From contig JAVEEO010000409.1 in the NCBI GenBank assembly GCA_030840415.1, forward strand, positions 1 through 11,008: a DNA stretch of 11,008 nt, written 5' to 3'. Below, in pieces: positions 1-7,911 of the stretch. The translations under genes and the position numbers were made by a program. Positions within the stretch are counted from its first letter, which is position 1; each line of letters opens with the position of its first letter. The stretch comes from Pseudonocardiales bacterium. Its GTDB lineage: Bacteria > Actinomycetota > Actinomycetes > Mycobacteriales > Jatrophihabitantaceae. The notes beneath the pieces were generated by a model. That model saw nothing but the letters and a program-made list of their open reading frames with translations, ran no database searches and had not been told where the DNA came from.

Positions 1-2
1 CG

Positions 3-1385
3 GTGCGCTCGGCGCTGGAGGTGTTCGCCGCCCACGAGGTCAGCGTGCTGGTCGACTCCCGGCACGGTTTCACCCCCACCCCGGCGGTGTCGCGGGCGAT
101 CCTCGCCTACAACTCCGGACGCTCGGAGCACCTGGCCGACGGCGTGGTGGTCACCCCGTCGCACAACCCGCCCGCCGACGGCGGTTTCAAGTACAACCCG
201 CCGGACGGCGGCCCGGCCGGCACCGACATCACCGGCTGGATCCAGGACCGGGCCAACGAACTGCTGGCCGACGGGGCGGCCAAGCTCAAGCGAATTCCGT
301 ATGAGCGGGCGGCGGCCTCGGACTACGTCCAGGGCTTCGACTTCCTGGACGACTACGTCAGCGCGCTGGCCGGCGTGCTCGACCTGGACGCGATCCGCTC
401 CGCCGGCGTCCGGATCGGCGCGGACCCGCTCGGCGGTGCGTCGGTGGCCTACTGGGGCGAGATCGGCGAGCGCTACGGGCTGGACCTGACGGTGGTGAAC
501 CCTGACGTCGACCCGCAGTTCGGTTTCATGACCCTGGACTGGGACGGCAAGATCCGGATGGACTGCTCGTCACCGGCGGCGATGGCCTCGTTGATCCAGC
601 GGATGCAGCGCGACTCGAGCGGCGCCACCCGCTACGACATCGCCACCGGCAACGACACCGACTCCGACCGGCACGGCATCGTCACCGCCGACGGCGGGCT
701 GATGAACCCCAACCACTTTCTGTCGGCGGCGATCAATTACCTGTATGCCCACCGGCCCGGCTGGCGCGCCGACGCCGCCGTCGGCAAGACCCTGGTCAGC
801 TCGTCGATGATCGACCGGGTGGCCGCCGACCTCGGACGCAAGCTGATCGAGGTGCCGGTCGGGTTCAAGTGGTTCGTGCCCGGCCTGCTGGACGGCTCGG
901 TGGGCTTCGGCGGCGAGGAGTCGGCCGGAGCCTCGTTCCTGCAGCGCGACGGCAGCGTCTGGACCACCGACAAGGACGGCATCCTGCTGTGCCTGCTGGC
1001 CTCGGAGATGCTGGCGGTCACCGGCCGGTCGCCGTCGCAGCTGTACCGGGAGCTGACCGCACGGTTCGGCGAGCCGGCCTACGCGCGGATCGACTCGCCG
1101 GCCAGCCGGCAGCAGAAGGCGGTACTGGCCAAGCTGTCGCCGTCCCAGGTCACCGCCTCGACGCTGGCCGGCGACCCGATCACCGACCGGCTCACCACCG
1201 CGCCGGGCAATGGCGCCCCGATCGGCGGCCTGAAGGTCACCACCGAGCGCGGCTGGTTCGCCGCCCGACCGTCGGGCACCGAGGACGTGTACAAGCTCTA
1301 CGCCGAATCCTTCGACGGGCCCGACCAGCTGGCCCGGATCCAGGACGAGGCGCGCGAGATCGTGGCCAGCGCGCTGAATAGCTAG
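3..1385 (+). CDS. pgm: Phosphoglucomutase (alpha-D-glucose-phosphate-specific), 5' end missing
   Basis: Interconverts glucose 1-phosphate and glucose 6-phosphate in the cytoplasm, linking glycolysis to glycogen, trehalose and nucleotide-sugar synthesis. The visible 460 residues hold the family's four landmarks in order: phosphoserine loop TPSHNPP (Ser53 here), Mg-binding loop DTDSDR (residues 218-223), sugar-binding loop GGEES (303-307) and the C-terminal phosphate-binding loop RPSGTED (422-428). From recall, the active-site serine of the E. coli enzyme is near residue 146, so roughly 90 N-terminal residues lie left of the window. The frame is open to the left edge, and the GTG at position 3 is an internal valine, not a start. 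Stop TAG at 1383-1385. The long TPSHNPP form with its C-terminal phosphate loop favours Pgm over the shorter ManB/GlmM-type phosphohexomutases. Confidence 0.95.
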   Translation: MRSALEVFAAHEVSVLVDSRHGFTPTPAVSRAILAYNSGRSEHLADGVVVTPSHNPPADGGFKYNPPDGGPAGTDITGWIQDRANELLADGAAKLKRIPYERAAASDYVQGFDFLDDYVSALAGVLDLDAIRSAGVRIGADPLGGASVAYWGEIGERYGLDLTVVNPDVDPQFGFMTLDWDGKIRMDCSSPAAMASLIQRMQRDSSGATRYDIATGNDTDSDRHGIVTADGGLMNPNHFLSAAINYLYAHRPGWRADAAVGKTLVSSSMIDRVAADLGRKLIEVPVGFKWFVPGLLDGSVGFGGEESAGASFLQRDGSVWTTDKDGILLCLLASEMLAVTGRSPSQLYRELTARFGEPAYARIDSPASRQQKAVLAKLSPSQVTASTLAGDPITDRLTTAPGNGAPIGGLKVTTERGWFAARPSGTEDVYKLYAESFDGPDQLARIQDEAREIVASALNS

Positions 1386-1623
1386 GCACCCGGAACCCGT
1401 CTTGCCGTTCGGACCGAAGCCCGGGTCGACACCGAAGCGAATAGGGCGACTGCCTCGCAACGGGCCTTTCGCTGAAGAGGTATGAATGTTATAACTTTCG
1501 ACCACACGCCTTCGACTGCGGCTCGTGGGCGGCTGGGCCAAGGTACCTCCCTTCTGCGCGGCCCCCACGTCGGTGCTCGAAGCCATCAGGGTGTGGCCCG
1601 CTCGGTCGAGAGGATTGATTCCC
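1386..1623. other. Spacer between pgm and the GT87 gene
   Basis: A 238-base stretch without a convincing gene. Open frames through it are continuations of neighbouring frames and lack family features. It holds an AT-rich island around 1481-1498 in otherwise GC-rich DNA, described separately as a candidate operator/promoter element. A short inverted repeat, TTCGG-A-CCGAA, lies around 1410-1420, but its loop is too small for a normal hairpin and no T-run follows. No clear pgm terminator is visible. Confidence 0.6.
1484..1499. promoter_or_regulatory. Imperfect palindrome, candidate operator/promoter for the GT87 gene
   Basis: GAATGTTATAACTTTC is an inverted repeat in which seven of eight base pairs match; only the 1487/1496 pair fails. 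Its core GTTATAAC is a perfect 8-bp palindrome. It is the only AT-rich patch in the spacer and lies about 125 bp upstream of the chosen GT87 start. TATAAC inside it could act as a -10 element, but no convincing -35 is seen. The binding protein is unknown. Confidence 0.3.
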
Positions 1624-2880
1624 ATGGCCACTGCCTCCGAGTCCGACGTCGCGATGGCCACGGGCACCAGACCCGGTATCGGCCGGAGGTCCGCGCTGAC
1701 CCGCGGCGCGGGGGCGTGGATAGCGGTGTTGCTCGCGATCCCGCTGGGCCTGGCCGTGCTGTTGTTCACCCACTACGGGCAGGGCGTCAGCGGCATCGAC
1801 CTCGGCGTCTACCGCGGTGGCGCCGGCACGCTGCTGGACGGCAAACCGCTGTACGAGTTCGTATACGGGCCCGGTTTGCCGTTCACCTACCCGCCGATCG
1901 CAGCCGTTCTATTCGTTCCGCTGGCCTGGTTGCCCGGCGCCCTCGCACTGGGGACGTGGACGTTTCTCTCGGTGCTGGCGCTGGAGGTCGTGGTGTGGCT
2001 GACGCTGCGCCACCTCGACGTGACCGATCCCGTTCTCCGCCTGCGCTGGACCGCGATCTTCGCGGTGATCGGGCTGTCGCTGGACGCGACCCTGTTCAAC
2101 ACCTGGATCGGCCAGATCAATATCTTCCTGATGCTGTTGATCTTTCTCGACCTGCTCGCACCGACCGGCCGGTTCCGCGGCGTGGCGATCGGCATCGCGG
2201 CCGGGCTCAAGCTGACGCCGCTCATCTTCATCGGGTACCTGCTGTTCACCCGCCGCTTCCACGCGGCGGCCACCGCGACCGCCGCGTTCGCCGCCACTGT
2301 TCTGATCGGCTTCGCGGTGACGCCGAAGGATGCCGCGAGCTACTGGAAGAAGTACGTCTTCGACGTCAAACGCATCACCCTGGACGGACAAGCCCCGTTC
2401 CTGGACTCCTCGATCAACCGCCTTCTCGCGCGGCTGCACTCGCCCCACCCCAGCGTCGTGTACCTGGTGCTCGCGGTGGTGGTCGGCGTGCAGGGTTTGA
2501 CGGTGGCGGTGTGGGCGAGCAGGAGGGGTTATGAGCTGACCGGCGTGATGGCCTGCGGCATCACCGGGCTGTTGGTGTCGCCGGTGTCATGGACCTTCCA
2601 CTGGGTGTGGTTCGTCCCGCTGCTCGTGATGTTGACGGTCCGGGCGTCTCGCGGCAACCGGACCGGCGAGAAGATCGGCGTCGCCCTGATGTGGCTCGTC
2701 TGCCTGACCTCGGCGTGGTGGGTGGTCAAACAGATCCGGGACGACCCAATACCGGCGCCGATAAACCACTTCTACGCGAACTGGCTGACCTTCGCCGGCA
2801 TCGGCGCGCTGATCGGCTTCGCCCTGCACCTGCGCCGCACGGCCGAACTCCCCGCGAGGGTGCCGGAGCCGCTGCCCTGA
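1624..2880 (+). CDS. GT87-family integral membrane mannosyltransferase (PimE/DUF2029-like)
   Basis: A 418-residue polytopic membrane protein, likely a GT-C fold alpha-mannosyltransferase that takes mannose from polyprenyl-phosphomannose on the outer face of the membrane to extend an envelope glycolipid or glycan. About ten hydrophobic segments are visible, starting at residues 30-48. The first extracytoplasmic loop carries GIDLGVYRGG with Asp59, aligning with the catalytic Asp58 region of mycobacterial PimE. Other family blocks are GQINIFLMLLIFLDL, GLKLTPLIFIGYLL and SPVSWTFHWVW. The acceptor cannot be read from sequence. I chose ATG 1624 because GAGAGGA ends about 9-10 nt upstream. The in-frame GTG at 1525 would add 33 non-hydrophobic residues and has no ribosome site. 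It is convergent with the GNAT gene (84-bp gap). Confidence 0.88.
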   Translation: MATASESDVAMATGTRPGIGRRSALTRGAGAWIAVLLAIPLGLAVLLFTHYGQGVSGIDLGVYRGGAGTLLDGKPLYEFVYGPGLPFTYPPIAAVLFVPLAWLPGALALGTWTFLSVLALEVVVWLTLRHLDVTDPVLRLRWTAIFAVIGLSLDATLFNTWIGQINIFLMLLIFLDLLAPTGRFRGVAIGIAAGLKLTPLIFIGYLLFTRRFHAAATATAAFAATVLIGFAVTPKDAASYWKKYVFDVKRITLDGQAPFLDSSINRLLARLHSPHPSVVYLVLAVVVGVQGLTVAVWASRRGYELTGVMACGITGLLVSPVSWTFHWVWFVPLLVMLTVRASRGNRTGEKIGVALMWLVCLTSAWWVVKQIRDDPIPAPINHFYANWLTFAGIGALIGFALHLRRTAELPARVPEPLP

Positions 2881-2964
2881 CGCCCGTGACGCGGAGCCGC
2901 TGCTGAGCAATACTCCGGATCGCGGCGGACCAAGCAGTACCCGGCAACCGCTCTCATGCCCTCA

Positions 2965-3594
2965 TCAAAGGGTGATCCGCATGACGACCCGCCGGGCGGT
3001 GGGATGGCTGATCTCGCGGAAGCCGGCCTCGGCGAAGGCCTGCCGCGGACCGACGTGCAGCTCGCCCCAGGTGATCTCCTTGCCGGGCTGGGTGATCATC
3101 GGGTAGGCCTCCAGCGCGCGGGCGCCGCGGCCGCGGGCGAAGTCGACGGTGGCACGCGCGAGCGGGTAGGTCAGGCCCCGGCCGCGGTAGCCCTTGCGCA
3201 CCACGAAGCAGGTGACCGCCCAGATGCCGTCGTCGTCCTTGTCCTCGGCACGCCCGGCCCATGGGATGCGCGAGCCGCGCAGCTTCGGATACGCCGGCCG
3301 CGGCTCGACCGCCACCCAGCCGGCTGGCTGGTCCTCGACGTAGGCGACCAGCCCGCTGGTGGCCGGGGCGTCCGGGGTGTCGCAGGCGGTCTGCGCGCAC
3401 AGCGCCGCTGCGCGCTCGTCCTGGGTGGTGTCGCGCCAGATCCAGCCCGGCACCTTGAAGCGCTGGCACAGGCAACGGGCCGCGTAGTCGGCGCTGAAGA
3501 TCGCACTCAGGTCGTCCCAGGACGCCTGGTTGGCCGGCACGATCCGCACCTGCTGGTCGGATACCGGCCCACTCGTCGCCACGTCGGTCATCAT
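2965..3594 (-). CDS. GNAT-family N-acetyltransferase
   Basis: A 209-residue protein of the Gcn5-related acyltransferase superfamily, transferring an acetyl or acyl group from CoA to an unknown amine. The acetyl-CoA pyrophosphate loop is the clearest signature: VTCFVVRKGYRGRGLTYPLA, near residues 130-149, contains the R-x-x-G-x-G pattern at the end of beta-4. It is followed by a helix and EAYPM. The N-terminal part has ARCLCQRFKVPGW, a cysteine-containing block I have seen in uncharacterised actinobacterial members. Tandem ATG codons (3594 and 3591) make the exact start uncertain and no strong ribosome site is visible. It starts 55 nt after the stop of the Lrp-type regulator on the same strand, so the two may be cotranscribed. 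Substrate unknown. Confidence 0.85.
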   Translation of the reverse strand: MMTDVATSGPVSDQQVRIVPANQASWDDLSAIFSADYAARCLCQRFKVPGWIWRDTTQDERAAALCAQTACDTPDAPATSGLVAYVEDQPAGWVAVEPRPAYPKLRGSRIPWAGRAEDKDDDGIWAVTCFVVRKGYRGRGLTYPLARATVDFARGRGARALEAYPMITQPGKEITWGELHVGPRQAFAEAGFREISHPTARRVVMRITL

Positions 3595-3649
3595 GCATGA
3601 TCATCGATCTTGCCGCCCGGTTCCTGCGCGCGCGGACACCGCTGCGGGC

Positions 3650-4141
3650 TCACAGGCTCTTGTGCGGGCCGCTCAGCTCGTCCAGGATCAGCACCGTCTG
3701 GGTGGCCAGCACGTCCGGCATGGTCTGGAAGGTGTTGAGCACCAGCTCCCGCATGCTCGCCGCGTCCTGGGTGCGTACCAGCAGCACCAGGTCGTTCTCG
3801 CCCGAGACCAGCGCGCCGTGCCAGACCTCGGGAATCTGCAGTACCTGCCGCCGGACCGCCTTCCAGGAGTGCTGGCTGATCTTGAGGTAGACGTAGGCGG
3901 AAATGCCGAAGCCGTAGCGCTCCGGGTCGATGGCGGCGGTGTAGCCGGTGATCACGCCTTCGGAGACCAGCCGTTCCACCCGGGTGTAGGCGCTGGCACG
4001 GGAGATGTGCAGCTTCTCGGCCAGCGCCCGCATCGACAGCCGGCCGTCCTCACGCAGCTCGGCGATGATGGCCCGGTCGGTGTCGTCCAGCTGGACCGGT
4101 CGTCTGCCCTCAACCGCCTGTGGCCGCCTCTGATTCGACAT
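3650..4141 (-). CDS. bkdR: Lrp/AsnC-family transcriptional regulator, probable BkdR
   Basis: A cytoplasmic feast/famine regulator of 163 residues. The N-terminal part from LDDTDRAIIAELREDGRLS (about residues 18-36) to RASAYTRVERLVSEGVI is the AsnC-type winged helix-turn-helix. Residues from about 75 on (YVYLKIS, VSGENDLVLLVRT, TQTVLIL) form the RAM ligand-binding domain, which oligomerises and binds amino acids or related acids. It is divergent from bkdABC, the arrangement typical of actinobacterial BkdR, so it likely controls that operon and itself in response to branched-chain amino acids. Start: ATG at 4141 gives the usual length; an in-frame ATG at 4171 would add ten residues. Neither has a clear Shine-Dalgarno, so a leaderless message is possible. 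The name bkdR rests on context, not on a unique motif. Confidence 0.85.
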   Translation of the reverse strand: MSNQRRPQAVEGRRPVQLDDTDRAIIAELREDGRLSMRALAEKLHISRASAYTRVERLVSEGVITGYTAAIDPERYGFGISAYVYLKISQHSWKAVRRQVLQIPEVWHGALVSGENDLVLLVRTQDAASMRELVLNTFQTMPDVLATQTVLILDELSGPHKSL

Positions 4142-4174
4142 GCTGCACGATATCAAGGTTTCGACTGCCATTCG

Positions 4175-4199
4175 TCTAGAGCTAGGCGGATTTTCTAGA
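4175..4199. promoter_or_regulatory. Candidate Lrp/BkdR operator between the divergent bkdR and bkdA
   Basis: Two copies of TCTAGA start at 4175 and 4194, 19 bp apart (about two helix turns), with a third CTAG at 4182. CTAG is generally rare in bacterial DNA, so three in 23 bp stands out. Within it TAGGCGGATTTTCTA (4183-4197) has the TAG-N9-CTA ends of the E. coli Lrp consensus YAGHAWATTWTDCTR and fits 10 of 15 positions by my count. It lies 33 bp before the bkdR ATG at 4141 and 31 bp before the bkdA ATG, so a bound regulator could control both. Confidence 0.45.
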
Positions 4200-4230
4200 T
4201 CAACGGCTCTGAACCAACGACACTGGACGC

Positions 4231-5373
4231 ATGATTGTGGACACCTCTGCCGGCCCGGGGTCCGACGCGCTGCTGCCCACCTCGACGCCGCGCTGCCTGA
4301 TCGACGCCGACGGCCGGCCCACCGCGGCCGAGGGGGCCGGGCTGCCCGACGCCGAGGTGCTGCTCGAGCTGTTCCGGCTGATGTCGCTGGGCCGCCGTTT
4401 CGACAGCCAGGCCACCGCGCTGACCAAGCAGGGCCGGCTGGCGGTCTATCCCTCGGCCCGCGGCCAGGAAGCCTGCCAGGTCGGCGTGGTGACCGCGATG
4501 GCCCAGCGCGACTGGCTGTTCCCGACCTACCGGGACTCGGTGGCCCTGGTCAGCCGTGGCATCAACCCCGTCGAGGTGCTGACCCTGCTGCGCGGTGACT
4601 GGCACTGCGGTTACGACCCGTACCTGCACCGCACCGGCCCGCAGTGCACGCCGCTGGCCACCAACACCCTGCACGCGGTGGGGCTGGCGCATGCGGCCCG
4701 GTTGGCCGGCGAGGACACCGTAGCCGTGGTGCTGCTGGGCGACGGCGCCACCAGCGAGGGCGACACCCACGAGGCGCTCAACATCGCCGCGGTCTGGCAG
4801 GCGCCGGTGGTGTTCCTGGTGCAGAACAACGGCTACGCGATCTCGGTGCCGCTGGCCAAGCAGACCCGGGCCCGGACGCTGGCCCACAAGGGCGTCGGGT
4901 ACGGCATGCCGGGCGTCCTGATCGACGGCAACGACGCGGCGATGGTGCACGTGGCGGTGTCGGAGGCGATCGAGCGCGGTCGCAGCGGCGGCGGCCCGAC
5001 CCTGATCGAGGCGCTCACCTACCGGATCGAGGCCCACACCAACGCCGACGACGCCACCCGGTACCGGCAGGAGGCCGAGGTGGCCAGCTGGCTGGCCCGG
5101 GATCCGCTCAGCCGGTTGCAGACCTACCTGCAGGACGACGGACTGCTCGACGAGGCGGCCATCGCCGAGATCGCGGAGGAGGCCGAGGCTCGAGCGGGCC
5201 GGCTGCGGGCGGCCATGAACGCCGACCCGGTCACCGACCCCGCTGAGCTGTTCGCGCACGTCTACACCGAGCCGACCGCCGCGTTGCGCCGGCAGGCGGC
5301 CAATTTGGCCGATGAACTGGCAGGCGAGCTGGCCGACGATCTGGCTGAGGAAGTCTCCGAGGGGGCGTCATGA
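4231..5373 (+). CDS. bkdA: Branched-chain 2-oxoacid dehydrogenase E1 alpha subunit
   Basis: Thiamine-diphosphate-binding subunit (380 residues) of the E1 decarboxylase, which decarboxylates 2-oxo acids and, with the beta subunit, passes the acyl group to lipoyl-E2. The ThDP/Mg motif is complete: GDG at 170-172 and NN at 199-200, the usual spacing. YRIEAHTNADDATRYR (264-279) is the loop that carries regulatory serines in mammalian BCKDHA; those serines are Thr/Ala here. The domain starts near residue 45; the first ~40 residues are a Pro/Ala-rich lead. The last ~25 residues are an acidic Ala/Leu/Asp/Glu helix. The stop overlaps the bkdB start (ATGA), implying translational coupling. No strong ribosome site precedes the ATG. 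Pyruvate dehydrogenase alpha is the alternative; Lrp regulator plus bkdBC context favours branched-chain substrates. Confidence 0.93.
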   Translation: MIVDTSAGPGSDALLPTSTPRCLIDADGRPTAAEGAGLPDAEVLLELFRLMSLGRRFDSQATALTKQGRLAVYPSARGQEACQVGVVTAMAQRDWLFPTYRDSVALVSRGINPVEVLTLLRGDWHCGYDPYLHRTGPQCTPLATNTLHAVGLAHAARLAGEDTVAVVLLGDGATSEGDTHEALNIAAVWQAPVVFLVQNNGYAISVPLAKQTRARTLAHKGVGYGMPGVLIDGNDAAMVHVAVSEAIERGRSGGGPTLIEALTYRIEAHTNADDATRYRQEAEVASWLARDPLSRLQTYLQDDGLLDEAAIAEIAEEAEARAGRLRAAMNADPVTDPAELFAHVYTEPTAALRRQAANLADELAGELADDLAEEVSEGAS

Positions 5374-6419
5374 CCGCGGTCGCCGACGGCACCGAGACAG
5401 CGCAGGAGCTGGGCAGCCTGACGATGGCGGGCGCCCTGAACCGGGCCCTGGCCGACGAGCTCCGCGCCGACGAGCGGGTGCTGGTCTACGGCGAGGACGT
5501 CGGCCCGCTGGGCGGCGTCTTCCGGGTCACCGACGGCCTGGCCGCCGAGTTCGGCGACCGGCGGGTGTTCGACTCGCCGCTGGCCGAGTCCGGCATCGTG
5601 GGCACCGCGATCGGCATGGCGATGCACGGCCTGCGGCCGGTGGTCGAGATGCAGTTCGATGCCTTCTCCTACCCCGCCTTCGAGCAGATCGTCTCCCACC
5701 TGGCCAAGCTGCACAATCGCAGCCGCGGCCGGATCACGCTGCCGGTGGTGATCCGGGTTCCGTACGGCGGCGGCATCGGCGGCGTCGAGCACCACTGCGA
5801 TTCCTCCGAGGCTTACTGGGTGGCCACGCCTGGCCTGAAGGTGGTGACGCCCGGCACCGCCTCGGACGCCTACTGGCTGATGCGCCAGGCGATCGCCAGC
5901 GACGACCCGGTGATCTTCCTCGAGCCCAAGCGGCGGTACTGGGCCAAGGAGGAGATCGCGGCCGAGCCGGCGGCGCCGTTCTCCCAGGCGCTGGTGCGCC
6001 GGACCGGCTCCGACGTGACGCTGATCGGCTACGGCTCGATGGTGCCCACCCTGCTGGAGGCCGCCGACGCGGCCGCCCAGGAACGCATCTCGGCCGAGGT
6101 GGTCGACCTGCGCTCGCTGAGCCCGTTCGATGACAAGACGGTGGTCGCCTCGGTGCGCCGGACCGGGCGCGCGGTGGTGGTGCACGAGGCCAGCGGCTTC
6201 GCCGGCTTCGGGGCCGAGATCGTGGCCCGGCTCACCGAGCAGTGCTTCCACCAGCTGCACGCGCCGATCGGCCGGGTGACCGGCTTCGACATCCCGTACC
6301 CGCCACCGATGCTGGAGAAGCACCACCTGCCGTCGGTGGACCGGATCCTGGACGCGGTGGACCGGCTGCAGTTCGACGACACCGTGGCGCTGCCGACCGG
6401 GCCCGGTAACGATGCCTGA
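5370..6419 (+). CDS. bkdB: Branched-chain 2-oxoacid dehydrogenase E1 beta subunit
   Basis: Partner of the alpha subunit in the alpha2beta2 E1 heterotetramer; it completes the ThDP active site and provides the E2 contact. Its 349 residues match the usual family length. Visible family blocks are VLVYGEDVGPLGGVFRVTDG, the E1 beta segment ending FDSPLAE, EMQFDAFSYPAFEQIVSHLA, and GGGIGGVEHHCDSSEAYW with active-site region His141-His142. The transketolase C-terminal domain follows (VTLIGYGSMV, EVVDLRSLSPFD, VVVHEASGFAGFGAEI). ATG 5370 lies inside the end of bkdA, preceded by GAGGGGG about 5 nt upstream. The end overlaps bkdC by 8 nt. The three genes are therefore one translational unit, fitting equimolar subunit supply. 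Confidence 0.95.
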   Translation: MTAVADGTETAQELGSLTMAGALNRALADELRADERVLVYGEDVGPLGGVFRVTDGLAAEFGDRRVFDSPLAESGIVGTAIGMAMHGLRPVVEMQFDAFSYPAFEQIVSHLAKLHNRSRGRITLPVVIRVPYGGGIGGVEHHCDSSEAYWVATPGLKVVTPGTASDAYWLMRQAIASDDPVIFLEPKRRYWAKEEIAAEPAAPFSQALVRRTGSDVTLIGYGSMVPTLLEAADAAAQERISAEVVDLRSLSPFDDKTVVASVRRTGRAVVVHEASGFAGFGAEIVARLTEQCFHQLHAPIGRVTGFDIPYPPPMLEKHHLPSVDRILDAVDRLQFDDTVALPTGPGNDA

Positions 6420-7884
6420 GTTCCTGCTGCCCGACCTCGGTGAGGGCCTGACCGACGCCGAGATCCTGGGCTGGCTGGTGGCGGTCGGTGACCAGGTCAG
6501 CATCGACCAGCCGGTGGTCGAGGTCGAGACCGCGAAGGCCTCGGTCGAGGTTCCGATCCCGTTCGCGGGGCGGGTGTCGGCGCTGTTCGGCGAGCCCGGC
6601 CAGCGGATTCCGGTCGGCTCGCCGCTGATCGCCGTCGAGGAGGTCGGTGCCGGCAATGGCGAGCCTGCCAGCAATGGCATGGCTGCCCACAGCGGCGAGG
6701 TGGCCAGCAACGGCGTCCCCCGCAATGGCGAGGCTGTCAGCAACGGCGTCGTTGCCCGCAATGGCGAGGCTGGCAGCAGGGGTCACGCGGCGCAGGAAGC
6801 CTCGGCCGGGGTGGGCGAAGCTGCCGCCGAGACGGCCCTGGCTGAATCCGCCGAATCCTCGGAGTACTCCGGCGCCGTCCTGATCGGCTACGGCACGTCA
6901 TCGGCCCCGGCCCGGCGCCGTGGCCGGCAGCGGCGTACCGCTGCGCCCGCGGCGTCGGGCCCCGCCGCCGCACCGGAGCCCGGCACGCTCGGCCAGGTGG
7001 CCACCTCGGTGATCTCCCCGGTGGTGCGCAAGCTGGCCCGGGACCGCGGCATCGACCTGACCGAGGTCCGGCCATCGGACCCGTCCGGTGTCATTCGCCG
7101 TTGTGATATCGAGGCATTCTCCGCTTCGCCGGCCGCTGCCGAAGCTGCTGCACCTGCCGCGGCTCCTGCACCTGCCGCGGCCGCAGCCGCCGCCGGTGGG
7201 ATCGAGCGGGTGCCGCTGGTCGGACTGCGCCGGGTGATGGCCGACAAGCTCAGCCAGTCCCGCCGGGAGATCCCGGAGGCGACCGTCTGGGTCGACGTCG
7301 ACGCGACCGGCCTGCTCGAGGCGCGCCGGGCGCTGAATGCCGCCCGGCCGGACGAGCCGGTCAGCGTGCTGGCGCTGGTGGCGCGGTTCTGCGTGCTCGG
7401 CCTGCAGCGCTACCGCCAGCTGAACAGCCGGATCACCGAGAACGCCGTGGAGATCCTGCCCGACGTCAACCTCGGCTTCGCCGCCCAGACCCCGCGCGGG
7501 CTGCTGGTGCCGGTGCTGCCGAAGGCGCAGGCGATGACCACCCGGCAGCTGTCCGCGGCGCTGACCGCGCGTACCGAGGCTGCCCGGGCCGGCTCGCTGA
7601 CCCCGGCCGAGCTGACCGGCGGCACGTTCACGGTGAACAACTACGGGGTGTTCGGGGTGGACGGCTCGGCCGCGATCATCAACCATCCCGAGGTGGCCAT
7701 CCTGGGCCTGGGCCGGATCATCGACCGGCCGTGGGTGCACGAGGGCGCGCTGACCGTCCGCAAGGTCAGCCAGCTGACGCTGGCCTTCGACCACCGGGCC
7801 TGCGACGGCGGGGTGGCCGGCGGCTTCCTGCGGTTCGTGGCCGACTGCGTCGAGAATCCGGTGACCGCGCTCGGCGAGCTGTAA
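6412..7884 (+). CDS. bkdC: Dihydrolipoamide acyltransferase E2 of the branched-chain complex
   Basis: Core subunit (490 residues) that takes the acyl group from E1 onto its swinging lipoyl arm and transfers it to CoA. Domains in order: lipoyl domain 1-78 with the lipoylation site Lys42 in ETAKASVEV; a repetitive Asn-Gly linker 82-124; an Ala/Arg linker; the E1/E3-binding domain about 201-236 (ISPVVRKLARDRGIDL, DPSGVIRR); an Ala/Pro linker 237-263; and the catalytic domain from about 265 with the DHRACDGG motif (His461, Asp465). At 490 residues it is about 100 longer than the ~393-residue mycobacterial BkdC I recall, the surplus being in linkers. No E3 gene follows, so a shared lipoamide dehydrogenase is implied. 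Confidence 0.95.
   Translation: MPEFLLPDLGEGLTDAEILGWLVAVGDQVSIDQPVVEVETAKASVEVPIPFAGRVSALFGEPGQRIPVGSPLIAVEEVGAGNGEPASNGMAAHSGEVASNGVPRNGEAVSNGVVARNGEAGSRGHAAQEASAGVGEAAAETALAESAESSEYSGAVLIGYGTSSAPARRRGRQRRTAAPAASGPAAAPEPGTLGQVATSVISPVVRKLARDRGIDLTEVRPSDPSGVIRRCDIEAFSASPAAAEAAAPAAAPAPAAAAAAAGGIERVPLVGLRRVMADKLSQSRREIPEATVWVDVDATGLLEARRALNAARPDEPVSVLALVARFCVLGLQRYRQLNSRITENAVEILPDVNLGFAAQTPRGLLVPVLPKAQAMTTRQLSAALTARTEAARAGSLTPAELTGGTFTVNNYGVFGVDGSAAIINHPEVAILGLGRIIDRPWVHEGALTVRKVSQLTLAFDHRACDGGVAGGFLRFVADCVENPVTALGEL
6655..6783 (+). repeat. Degenerate tandem repeat in the bkdC linker
   Basis: About three and a half units of 33-36 bp with consensus protein unit N-G-E-(A/P/V)-x-S-N-G-(V/M)-x-(A)-(R/H): NGEPASNGMAAH, SGEVASNGVPR, NGEAVSNGVVAR, NGEAGSRG. 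At DNA level the pieces CAATGGCGAGGCT and CAGCAACGGCGTC recur. All length changes are multiples of three and keep the frame. It sits between the lipoyl and E1/E3-binding domains, where a flexible linker is expected. Confidence 0.8.
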
Positions 7885-7895
7885 GCCCGTTCTTC

Positions 7896-7911
7896 CCGCC
7901 GGATGCGGCGG
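7896..7911 (+). terminator. GC-rich intercistronic hairpin between bkdC and the deaminase gene
   Basis: CCGCCG-GATG-CGGCGG forms a perfect 6-bp stem with a 4-nt loop, 11 nt after the bkdC stop and 15 nt before the downstream start. No T-run follows, so it may be a weak or actinobacterial-style terminator, an attenuator or an RNA-stability hairpin. The downstream ribosome site GGTGAGAG abuts or overlaps its 3' arm, so it might also limit translation of the next gene. Confidence 0.4.

Noticed and set aside
1525..1623. N-terminal extension of the GT87 protein from an upstream GTG
   Set aside because: No ribosome site, non-hydrophobic sequence, and ATG 1624 has a good purine-rich site at the proper distance.
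570..1769. Minus-strand open frame opposite pgm and the following spacer
   Set aside because: Low-complexity Arg/Gly/Val translation with no domain signature; it is the antisense shadow of pgm. The same holds for the minus-strand frames at 4195-5259 and 5262-6761.
3591..3600. 10-bp palindrome TCATGCATGA at the start of the GNAT gene
   Set aside because: It covers tandem start codons, where ATG/CAT words create palindromes easily; there is no second copy or other support for an operator.
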